NCBI RefSeq assembly: GCF_019396345.1
Contig: NZ_JAHKRM010000054.1
Coordinates: forward strand, 1-53,798
DNA: 53,798 nucleotides
Direction: 5' to 3'
Source: Nonomuraea guangzhouensis
Lineage (GTDB): Bacteria; Actinomycetota; Actinomycetes; Streptosporangiales; Streptosporangiaceae
The position numbers were made by a program, and so were the translations under genes. Below, in pieces: positions 25,350 to 32,162 of this stretch (its first letter is position 1; each line of letters opens with the position of its first letter). The notes beneath the pieces were generated by a model. It saw nothing but the letters and a program-made list of their open reading frames with translations, made no database searches and had not been told where the DNA came from.

Positions 25350-25496
25350 ATGGCACACCTCCACTTCGAATGCTGGAACTGCGGCGAGGACTGCCTTGTC
25401 CAGGGCGAGGCGTGCAACTGCTGCGACCTGATCGAAGTGCCGGCGGAGTGGTACTGCTGGAACTGCGGCGCTGAAAACTCGACCCCCGACGATTAG
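25350..25496 (+). CDS. 48-aa zinc-ribbon protein
   Basis: ATG at 25350 has GGAGG 7 nt upstream. The peptide has CWNCGEDC, CNCC and CWNCG, that is three Cys pairs, and so is very likely a tiny zinc ribbon. No known family is assigned. It is convergent with the regulator gene that ends directly at 25497. Confidence 0.65.
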   Translation: MAHLHFECWNCGEDCLVQGEACNCCDLIEVPAEWYCWNCGAENSTPDD

Positions 25497-26372
25497 CTAT
25501 TGCCCGGCGGCCCTGGTCTCCCGTGCGATTCGGTTGAGCAGGTCGCGCGCCTCGTCTCCGTAGATTGCGACGCGCGCCAGACGATTGAGGACGTCGGTGT
25601 AGATCTGGACGTCGCGCGGGTCGCTGATCGTCAGCTCGGCGTGAGTCACCTCCGCGAACGCGACCGACTCCTCATCGTCGGCACCCTCGTAGATGGCGAA
25701 CTCGCTCCACCCGATTGCCTCTCGGATGACCCGGTCGAATGGCAGTAGGCCGATGGTGACGTTGTCCATGTCGGCCAGCGAGGAGATGCGCCCCATCTGC
25801 GCAACCAGGATGGCCGGCGGTCCGGGCGGCCTGGCACGGAGGGCACCCTCCGTGATGAGGAACTCGAAGCGTCGGTCGGAGTCGTAGAGGACGTCCTGCC
25901 TCTGGAGCCGGCGGGCTAGGGCCGCCTCGTGGTCCTGGGTGCCGGTGACGTCGGCGAGTTGAATGACTCGCCGCGCGTACTCCGGCGTCTGCAACAGCCC
26001 AGGTACGACGATCGTCTCGAAGTGGCGCAGGACCCGGGCCTGCTCCTCAAGGTTCCCGATCCGGTCCTGTAGGTGGGTGCCGTCGCGGAGGGCGGTACGC
26101 CATGTCGCAACTTCGGTGTAGGCAGCCTCGGCCAGTTGGCCCATTCGGGTTTGGACGTCAGGCGCTGCTCCCGTCAGTGCGGCCCACTTGGTGATCTCGT
26201 CCTGCGTCGGGACCTTGAGCCCGCGCTCGATCCGGGATACGGACGTTTGGGCGATCTCCAGGTGGGCCGCAACTTCGCGACCGCTCAGGCCTGCGCGCTC
26301 GCGGAGTTTCCGCAGCTCAGCCCCTAGATACTCGCGCTGATTGCGGGGTTCGGTTCCGCGGGCGCTCATCAT
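25497..26372 (-). CDS. XRE-family regulator with DUF5753 (element B)
   Basis: The N-terminal XRE domain (LSGREVAAHLEIAQTSVSRIE, about residues 29-49) is followed by DUF5753 with VVPGLLQTPEYARRVI. At 291 aa it is full length. Two ATG codons at 26372 and 26369 follow AAAGGAG; the second has the better spacing. It lies 21 bp after a DUF6879 gene, the same order as in element A. Confidence 0.9.
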   Translation of the reverse strand: MMSARGTEPRNQREYLGAELRKLRERAGLSGREVAAHLEIAQTSVSRIERGLKVPTQDEITKWAALTGAAPDVQTRMGQLAEAAYTEVATWRTALRDGTHLQDRIGNLEEQARVLRHFETIVVPGLLQTPEYARRVIQLADVTGTQDHEAALARRLQRQDVLYDSDRRFEFLITEGALRARPPGPPAILVAQMGRISSLADMDNVTIGLLPFDRVIREAIGWSEFAIYEGADDEESVAFAEVTHAELTISDPRDVQIYTDVLNRLARVAIYGDEARDLLNRIARETRAAGQ

Positions 26373-26393
26373 GCTCCTTTCCTTTTACGCCGG

Positions 26394-26942
26394 TTAGCCC
26401 TGCCAGTAACCGGCACCTCTGGCGGTGAAGTCGTTCAGCGGCATCGACGCCTCCCAAGCGATGTCGCGCACTCGCTGGTAGGCGGCAAGGCGCTCCGGGT
26501 CGGTGACGAGCTTGTTGCCGAGGTGGCGCCCGTCCGCGTCGTAGTGGAGGGCGAGGCCGTACGCCCCCGGTGTCCCGCCGTCGAACAGCCAGAAGTCCTC
26601 ACGCAGGTCGAGCAGTGACGGGTTCTCGTTGCGGAGGGCGATCCGGATCTCCTCGCCGGCTGCGGCGTTCTCCAGGTATCCCGCGACCTCGAACCTGAGG
26701 TAGTCGACCAGGGGTAGGTCGACGATGTGGACGCGCGACCAATGTTTGCCCGCGGCGGTGGTGACGGCGATTCGGCGCAGCCACGGGTCGGTGCGGACGG
26801 ACCGGTCGGGTAGGGGACGACCCTTTAGCCACAGCTCCAGGTCTGCGTCCTCTTCGGGGACGATGTACTGCTGCTGCGTCTCCAGTCGGAACGCGGAGAC
26901 CTGAAACCGGTCATAGCAGGTGTCGAGGTCTTCGGCCGTCAC
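26394..26942 (-). CDS. DUF6879 protein (element B)
   Basis: The 182-aa product consists of the DUF6879 domain alone: FRLETQQQYI near the start, SRVHIVDLPLVDYLRFEVAGY in the middle, then DFWLFD and the final DPERLAAYQRVRDIAWEASM helix. It lacks the extra N-terminal domain of the element A homologue at 15025. It is coupled (ATGA) to the upstream small gene at 27139 and precedes the XRE/DUF5753 gene, suggesting a three-gene regulatory unit. Confidence 0.75.
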   Translation of the reverse strand: MTAEDLDTCYDRFQVSAFRLETQQQYIVPEEDADLELWLKGRPLPDRSVRTDPWLRRIAVTTAAGKHWSRVHIVDLPLVDYLRFEVAGYLENAAAGEEIRIALRNENPSLLDLREDFWLFDGGTPGAYGLALHYDADGRHLGNKLVTDPERLAAYQRVRDIAWEASMPLNDFTARGAGYWQG

Positions 26943-27139
26943 GGGGTCGCCTCAGCGCGGAGTCGGTCGGCGAGTTCGAGGATCAGGTCCGGGGGGACGC
27001 TGACCATCGACTCGCCAGCGGGGAGCCCCTCGGTTTCCACGGTGTAGCCCTGGATGCCGAGCTTCCCGTCTGCGAGCTCGTACGCGGTGGGGCAGTTGCC
27101 GCTACGGCAGTTGCCTGCGAGCACTCTCATGCGCTCCAT
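26939..27139 (-). CDS. 66-aa protein upstream of DUF6879
   Basis: ATG at 27139 has AGGAGG at good spacing. The motif AGNCRSGNCPTAYELADGKLGIQGY resembles the small proteins commonly found in front of DUF6879 genes in Streptomyces, with CxxxxC and a short beta-rich core. Function unknown. Its stop overlaps the DUF6879 start. Confidence 0.7.
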   Translation of the reverse strand: MERMRVLAGNCRSGNCPTAYELADGKLGIQGYTVETEGLPAGESMVSVPPDLILELADRLRAEATP

Positions 27140-27383
27140 GATCGGGCCTCCTGAGTCGGTGAGTCTAGGCCAAGCAGCTTCACTCCCATGGTGATAGACG
27201 CTCTTCTGATGTCAAGGCGGCGTGAATTCGCAGCGTTTTCCTATCTCCAGAGATACAGGCCCCGGTCTTGTGCTCTTTCTCCTTGACCTGTGAGCAAGAG
27301 TGAGTCACTGTTGAGTCGAATCAAGCAAGCGCCGGATCTGACGGGATGTCCGATTCGGTCCGGCCAGTGAGAAGGGAACGCCC

Positions 27384-27593
27384 GTGCGCCGAGACCTCGG
27401 ACAGCCTCGCCCGCGTCGCGAGCGCCTCTTGAAGCCTCAGGCCGTGGCAGACCAGTTCGACGTCTGCGTTCGCACAGTGATCGCGTGGGCGACGAACGGT
27501 CGTCTGGCATACATCCGGACTCCGGGCGGCCAGTACCGATTCCGCCCGGCCGACGTCGACGCGATGGTTGACGCTCCTGCCGAGGTGGCCTGA
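27384..27593 (+). CDS. Excisionase-like winged HTH protein
   Basis: A 69-aa MerR/Xis-type HTH: LLKPQAVADQFDVCVRTVIAWATNG, then the wing RTPGGQYRFRPADVDAMV. The RTPGGxYRF wing matches BldC/Xis-like DNA-binding proteins. GTG start with GAAGGGA upstream. It starts the long rightward operon of element B (27384 to 38466), so it may control transfer genes; a role as excisionase is less likely because it is far from int. Confidence 0.75.
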   Translation: MRRDLGQPRPRRERLLKPQAVADQFDVCVRTVIAWATNGRLAYIRTPGGQYRFRPADVDAMVDAPAEVA

Positions 27594-27615
27594 TGGCCAG
27601 CACAAACAAAGAAAA

Positions 27616-27647
27616 GGCGGGCCTGGTGTCCGACCACCTGACCCGCC
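27616..27647 (+). promoter_or_regulatory. Leader hairpin copy 2
   Basis: GGCGGG (27616-27621) pairs with CCCGCC (27642-27647), and inside it CTGGTG with CACCTG (one mismatch) around a 6-nt loop. It repeats the hairpin at 23191, including the trailing CCAACC and AGGAGGAGACC ribosome site, before another DUF6907-like gene. Confidence 0.55.
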
Positions 27648-27682
27648 CGACGTCCCAACCCCTGCAACACCAGGAGGAGACC

Positions 27683-28495
27683 TTGTCCAACACGACCATA
27701 CCCCAGCCGAACTGTAAGCCGTGGTGCGTCCAGCACGACCCCGACGGCGACATCTGTATCGCCGAGAACGTCGAGGCGGGCGACCACACGGTGGGGCTGA
27801 GCTTCCAGGCCGACGAGGGCGTACAGGTCCACGTCGACCGGTTCGACGGCACGGTGCCGCTCGCTGAGGGCGGGCATCTGGCCAACGCCATCCTCGCCCA
27901 GATCGCCAGGACGCACCCCGCCCCGCCCTCGGTGGAGATCCCGCCCCGGGTTGCCAAAGCGGCGGCTGACGCCGGAGGCCGGGTGATCGACACCTACGTG
28001 CGAGAGTGGCACGCAGAGATCAAGGCTCACGAGAACTACGTCACTTCGCGTGCGGCAGGGACCGCCGAGCCCGCCGCGTGGCTGGCCGAAGACCCGTGCG
28101 ACGTCTGGTGTGTCGATGGTGTCGACCACACGCCGGGCACGCACCCGGACGACCGCGCCCACTTCAGCCACTCCGTCCTGGTCCCGCTGAAGACCATGGC
28201 CCCGATCGTCGTGAGCTACCCGGAGCGGTGGGAGCCGCCCCAGCTCGCGCTGTCGCTGGAGCGCAAGTACCGGGAGAAGGAGCCCCGCGTTGTGTTCCAG
28301 GTCGGTGACGAGACCGTGGCCTGGAGCACGCTCACTGAGGCGGAGAACATCGCCCACGCGCTGCTCGGCCTGATCGCCGCCGCCCAGGGTTTGGAGTGGG
28401 GGAAGGTCGTCCCGCTGCAGCACGAGCCGAAGGCGTGCGACGACTCCACGTGCATGTGCCACGAGCAGCTCTTCGCGCCCACCTGCGGCAGCTGA
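27683..28495 (+). CDS. DUF6907-like protein with two Cys motifs
   Basis: Two units are visible: CKPWCVQHDPDGDIC near the start and CDVWCVDGVDHTPGTHPDD at about residue 136. Each is followed by a beta-rich stretch and an AILAQIAR or ALLGLIAA helix, so the protein looks like a duplicated DUF6907-type domain. The open frame starts at 27593, but TTG at 27683 directly follows AGGAGGAGACC and leaves the leader hairpin untranslated, so it is preferred. Function unknown. Confidence 0.6.
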   Translation: MSNTTIPQPNCKPWCVQHDPDGDICIAENVEAGDHTVGLSFQADEGVQVHVDRFDGTVPLAEGGHLANAILAQIARTHPAPPSVEIPPRVAKAAADAGGRVIDTYVREWHAEIKAHENYVTSRAAGTAEPAAWLAEDPCDVWCVDGVDHTPGTHPDDRAHFSHSVLVPLKTMAPIVVSYPERWEPPQLALSLERKYREKEPRVVFQVGDETVAWSTLTEAENIAHALLGLIAAAQGLEWGKVVPLQHEPKACDDSTCMCHEQLFAPTCGS

Positions 28496-28570
28496 TCCTC
28501 CTGCCCCGGAGCGTCCCTTCCCCGGCGCTCCGGGGCCCCTCCCTTACCCGCCCTCCTGAGAGAGGCGCAC

Positions 28571-28921
28571 ATGACGAACTACGTACACCAGCCCTTCACC
28601 CTGTGGGCGACCGGCACAGAGCTGAACGTCCACGCCGGGTTCCTCGCGTACGGCATCGACGCCCCCGCCATGGTGGAGCTGGTCTTCCCCCTTCACGACG
28701 GCAGCGGCGAGGTCACCAGCTACACGGTGCCCCGCGAGCTGCTGGCCGCCGGCCTGCAGCACTGCGCCTCCTGGCGCGGGTTCACGGTCCGGCCGGACGA
28801 CAGGCCCGACTGGCTCGTGGTCACGCTGCCCGGTCTCGGCGACTTTTACGCCGACGCGGTCGTGGTGCTGCAGTTCCTTGACCACACCGCCGAACTGGTT
28901 CCCATGGAGGTGGCCGCGTGA
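28571..28921 (+). CDS. SsgA-like protein 1
   Basis: The 116-aa sequence follows the pattern of SsgA-like proteins: LAYGIDAPAMVELVF, then SYTVPRELLAAGL, a VRPD segment, VVTLPG, and a final VLQFLDHTAELVP. SsgA-like proteins are actinomycete-specific and help place septa and peptidoglycan remodelling in sporulation. Whether this copy acts in division or in mating is unknown. It opens a run of four coupled genes (28571, 28918, 29457, 30011) with stop/start overlaps that continues into the Spd-like gene. Confidence 0.6.
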   Translation: MTNYVHQPFTLWATGTELNVHAGFLAYGIDAPAMVELVFPLHDGSGEVTSYTVPRELLAAGLQHCASWRGFTVRPDDRPDWLVVTLPGLGDFYADAVVVLQFLDHTAELVPMEVAA

Positions 28922-29460
28922 AGACCGCAACCACAATCCCGACCAACAGCACGGACTCGCCCGTGCGCGCCTTCCGCGTGGCGGTTCGCGACGACAGCGA
29001 CACCGGGCTCGGCTTTCTGCACAGCACCACGCTGCTCACGGAGGCGCGCGAGGCGCTCACGCGGGTCCGCCGCGCCTACCCGCGCTCGGGCCTTCAGGGC
29101 CTGTTCAGCGACCACGACCTCGGGGACTGGCTCGACGTCACCGAGGACGACCTGAACCGGATCGCGGATGTCACCGCCGCGCACACCCTGGCCTACATCC
29201 TGACCATCAACGGCCTGCCGCGCATCACCTGGTACCTCAACAGCGGGGACGCGGGCGAGCTGACCGGCTCGGCGGACAACGACGTGCAGGTGAACGCGTA
29301 CGCCGCCGTGCTGGGCCTGGAGATGCAAGAGAGTGAGACGGGCCGCAGCACCCTGGTCTGCGCAAAGGGCACCTTCCAGGGAGTTGCCGTCCGTGTCTCC
29401 TGCTACCGGCGTACGCCCTTGTCAGTGGACATCGACGTCAGCGGCGAGGTGGAAGCGTGA
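28918..29460 (+). CDS. Protein of unknown function in the transfer operon
   Basis: The GTG start overlaps the preceding stop. The 180-aa protein is mixed alpha/beta (for example TLAYILTINGLPRITWYLNSGD) with no membrane segment and no family I recognise. Its own stop overlaps the next start (GTGA). Confidence 0.6.
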   Translation: MKTATTIPTNSTDSPVRAFRVAVRDDSDTGLGFLHSTTLLTEAREALTRVRRAYPRSGLQGLFSDHDLGDWLDVTEDDLNRIADVTAAHTLAYILTINGLPRITWYLNSGDAGELTGSADNDVQVNAYAAVLGLEMQESETGRSTLVCAKGTFQGVAVRVSCYRRTPLSVDIDVSGEVEA

Positions 29461-30014
29461 CGACCACCGACCCGTTCACCACTCCGGCCGAAGCCGAGCG
29501 TGCGGCCCGCGTCGAGCAGGCGCAGGACCTTCTCGCTCGCGCGGCGGGCGTCAAGCACGTCGCCCGGTCCACGTTCGACGGAAAGGTATACCGCTACAAC
29601 TACGTCGACGGCGTCGCGGCGGTGCGGGACGCAATGGTCGGCCAGGGTCACGCGATGCTGGCGGTCCGCGGCGAGCTCGCCGACATCGCAGCCTCGCTGC
29701 GCACGCTGGCCGCACTGCCGGCGGCGGTGCAGTGGCTCGGCGACAGCGTGACCGCCGTCAAGGACGAGGTCGCGGAAGTCGCCGGTGAGGTCTTGGGGTG
29801 CAACCAGGCCACCACGTTGGGAGCGATGGATGTCGCCGCCGCGATCCGCGAGGCCGGCGAAATTCTCGAAGATCGCCTGGCTGCCATCGAGGAGGCGCTG
29901 TCGCGCCCGCGCTGGTGGCAGTGGCGCCGGCGCCGCGAAGTTCGCCGCCAGCAGGCCGCGATAGCCGAGGCCGTGACCGCATCCCAGACAGATCCGTGGC
30001 AGGTGTCGCCGTGA
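29457..30014 (+). CDS. Helical protein of unknown function in the transfer operon
   Basis: After a short N-terminal region with VYRYNYVDGVAAVRDAM, the 185-aa protein is mainly helical with heptad-like spacing (about residues 70-150), and ends with a very basic WRRRREVRRQQ patch. It could be a coiled-coil adaptor. GTG start overlaps the previous stop and its TGA overlaps the next GTG. Confidence 0.6.
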   Translation: MTTTDPFTTPAEAERAARVEQAQDLLARAAGVKHVARSTFDGKVYRYNYVDGVAAVRDAMVGQGHAMLAVRGELADIAASLRTLAALPAAVQWLGDSVTAVKDEVAEVAGEVLGCNQATTLGAMDVAAAIREAGEILEDRLAAIEEALSRPRWWQWRRRREVRRQQAAIAEAVTASQTDPWQVSP

Positions 30015-30433
30015 GCCGCACCGAAGCGATCGCCGACGTGGTGATGTGGACGCCCGACTCCCAGCCGACCGAGGCGTTCTTCCGCTACTCCGTCGAGGAC
30101 CCGTTCGCCGTGGTGCTCGACTTCGTGGACGACGCCCGCCGGGTCACCACCTCGTACCGGTTCGCCCGGCTGCTGCTGATCGCCCGCGTGACGCAGCCCG
30201 TCCACGACGTGCCGTGCGACCTGGTGGTGATCGACCCGTCCGTGACGCCCGGCCTCACCGCGTTCATCCTGGCCGCCGACCATGACGCCCTGCCGATGGA
30301 GTTCATCACCGACACGGCGCCGCTCCAGGAGTTCCTCAACGCCACCTACGACCTGATCCCGGTCAGCGGCGAGGGCGCCTGGCTGAACGTGGACCACCAC
30401 CTGTCCGCCTTCCTCGCCGGGGGTGCGGCGTGA
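30011..30433 (+). CDS. SsgA-like protein 2
   Basis: From GTG 30011 the 140-aa product has the SsgA-like pattern FRYSVEDPFAVVLDF, TTSYRFARLLL, DLVVID and a C-terminal PLQEFLNATYDLIP. It differs clearly from SsgA-like 1 at 28571, so these are two divergent members on one element. The frame is open upstream of 30011, but that part is the antisense-like shadow of the previous gene's end. Confidence 0.55.
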   Translation: MSRTEAIADVVMWTPDSQPTEAFFRYSVEDPFAVVLDFVDDARRVTTSYRFARLLLIARVTQPVHDVPCDLVVIDPSVTPGLTAFILAADHDALPMEFITDTAPLQEFLNATYDLIPVSGEGAWLNVDHHLSAFLAGGAA

Positions 30434-32133
30434 CGGACACCAAGCAGCCCGCACCGCCTCCTCCAGTCGAGCAGGCGGCGGCGCACGTGGAAGAAGCCGA
30501 GCCGGTCGTTGTCGAGCACGAGGCAAGCGACGGCCGCGGCGAGCGCGTCCCCGTCCGCGGCAAGAAGCAGGAGGAGGACGCCGAGCCCGGCATCCCCGCC
30601 GGCCATCTCGTGATCGGCGCCATGTCGACGCTGGTTCTCGGCGGGTGGGCGTTGTGGGAGTGGCTCGGCACTACGGGAGTGCTCCTCGCCGGCGGCGGTG
30701 TGGCGGCAACGGGCGGCGGTTACGGCTACCTGCGGTGGCGGGCTGCGCACCCGGACCGGGCCCGCGCGCTCGGCTCGGCACTCGGGTTCGGCCGGGACCG
30801 CCGTACCGGCCGTCATGGTGGTGGCGGTCATGGCCTGCTCGATGGGCTCGGCGGCGGCCGGGGCGGTCGTGGCGGCGGCGTGGGACGGCGGATGTCGTTC
30901 GGCGGTGGCCACAGTGGCGGGCTGGGTGTTGGACACGGTCGCCGCTCCAGCGCCTCCTCGCGCATCCCATCGCTGCTCGGCTCCGGCTCGGGCAGTCACC
31001 GGCCGAACGGCCGGCATGTTCCGCTCTCTCGTACGCCTGGCACCACGGCGGCGGGACGGGCTGCTCGGCAGGCTCTCGGCCGGTTGAACAGCGCGTTCAA
31101 CATGCCGGGCGCCGGCCGGAACCGAGGCGCGTTCCGTCCCCTCCTCGGAGGCGGGCACGGCGCCGGCGGTGCGGGGTTCCACGGCCGCGGCGGGATCGCC
31201 TCGCGGCTGGCGCACGGCACCGCCGCGGCGATCGGCCGGGGCGCCCGGCACGCTCGGGCGCAAGGGCGCGGCATCAACCGCGAGTGGACCGCCGCCACGC
31301 AGCAGCTCGCTGACGGCGGAGGGCGGGGCCTGCGGCGCGGCTGGCGCAGGGCTCGACAGCACGGCCGAGCCGTCAACAACGCCTGGACCGCCGCGGCAAA
31401 GCGGCTGGCGACCGGCGGTCTGCTGGGGGCGGCCCGGGTCAGCGGCCGGTTCCTGCGCTGGGCTGACCGGCGTACAGGCCGCGTCACCTCGGGCGGCTGG
31501 TCGGCACTGGTACGCGGCGACCGCGAGCACTGGGATGCACTACGCGACGCCTACCGCCGGTGGGACGCACAACTGCTGTTCGGCGTGCTCACCCTCACCG
31601 AGTGGGCGACCCGCGGACTACGCGGTCTGTGGGGCCGCTGGCGTAAGCGCCGCAACCCGCCCCCGCCTGACGACGACACCCCGAACGAGGCGGCGCCAAC
31701 CCCGACGCCGCCTTCCCAACCGCCCGGCCTGATCATCACCGGGGCCCGGCTGCTCTACAGGAGGAACACGTCTATGTCCGGTCTCATCATGCCCGGGGGC
31801 CTCGTCTCCCCGCTCGTGGCCATGTCCGCCGAGATGGTGTCGGGCGTCGCCCGATTCCTGCCGCCCGACATGTGGTGGGTGGCCGCCGACCTGCAGCAGC
31901 TCGAGAACGTGACGGGCAACGTGGCCGCCGCGCTGCGGATCTACTCGCGGAACCTGGCGGTCGGCTACCCGATCGACCACCGCATCGTCGACATGTTCGA
32001 CGAGTACTCCACCACGGTCGGCAAGGCGAGCGACTACGCGATGGCCATCGCCTCGGCGTTCGAGCAGGTCCACGCCGACGACATCAAGCGCCGCACCCAG
32101 CCGCGCACGAACGAGCACCTCTGGAACGTCTGA
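30430..32133 (+). CDS. Spd-like Gly/Arg-rich membrane protein upstream of the translocase
   Basis: Two membrane segments (about residues 57-80 and 82-100) follow an acidic N-terminus. A long Gly/Arg/His-rich low-complexity region (about 105-330) is very basic and could contact DNA or wall polymer. The last about 120 residues are compact and hydrophobic-helical. I infer a plasmid-spread (Spd) or mating-channel role from the position directly in front of the TraB-like gene; no named family is recognised. An ATG at 31774 inside the frame has a perfect AGGAGG 9 nt upstream and could give a separate 119-aa product. Confidence 0.6.
   Translation: MTDTKQPAPPPPVEQAAAHVEEAEPVVVEHEASDGRGERVPVRGKKQEEDAEPGIPAGHLVIGAMSTLVLGGWALWEWLGTTGVLLAGGGVAATGGGYGYLRWRAAHPDRARALGSALGFGRDRRTGRHGGGGHGLLDGLGGGRGGRGGGVGRRMSFGGGHSGGLGVGHGRRSSASSRIPSLLGSGSGSHRPNGRHVPLSRTPGTTAAGRAARQALGRLNSAFNMPGAGRNRGAFRPLLGGGHGAGGAGFHGRGGIASRLAHGTAAAIGRGARHARAQGRGINREWTAATQQLADGGGRGLRRGWRRARQHGRAVNNAWTAAAKRLATGGLLGAARVSGRFLRWADRRTGRVTSGGWSALVRGDREHWDALRDAYRRWDAQLLFGVLTLTEWATRGLRGLWGRWRKRRNPPPPDDDTPNEAAPTPTPPSQPPGLIITGARLLYRRNTSMSGLIMPGGLVSPLVAMSAEMVSGVARFLPPDMWWVAADLQQLENVTGNVAAALRIYSRNLAVGYPIDHRIVDMFDEYSTTVGKASDYAMAIASAFEQVHADDIKRRTQPRTNEHLWNV
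31774..32133 (+). CDS. Possible nested gene: in-frame internal start of the Spd-like gene
   Basis: ATG 31774 lies in the same frame as the 30430 gene and is preceded by AGGAGG with 9-nt spacing, a better ribosome site than that of the parent. It would yield the 119-aa C-terminal domain alone (starting MSGLIMPGGLVSP). The domain has no membrane segment, so a soluble isoform would result. Confidence 0.4.
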   Translation: MSGLIMPGGLVSPLVAMSAEMVSGVARFLPPDMWWVAADLQQLENVTGNVAAALRIYSRNLAVGYPIDHRIVDMFDEYSTTVGKASDYAMAIASAFEQVHADDIKRRTQPRTNEHLWNV

Positions 32134-32162
32134 CCAGCCCGATCGGGAGGCGAGGAAACCCC

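Noticed and set aside
30346..31530. A 394-aa minus-strand open frame
   Set aside because: Antisense of the Gly/Arg-rich Spd-like gene; the plus-strand gene is coupled to its neighbours and this one is not.
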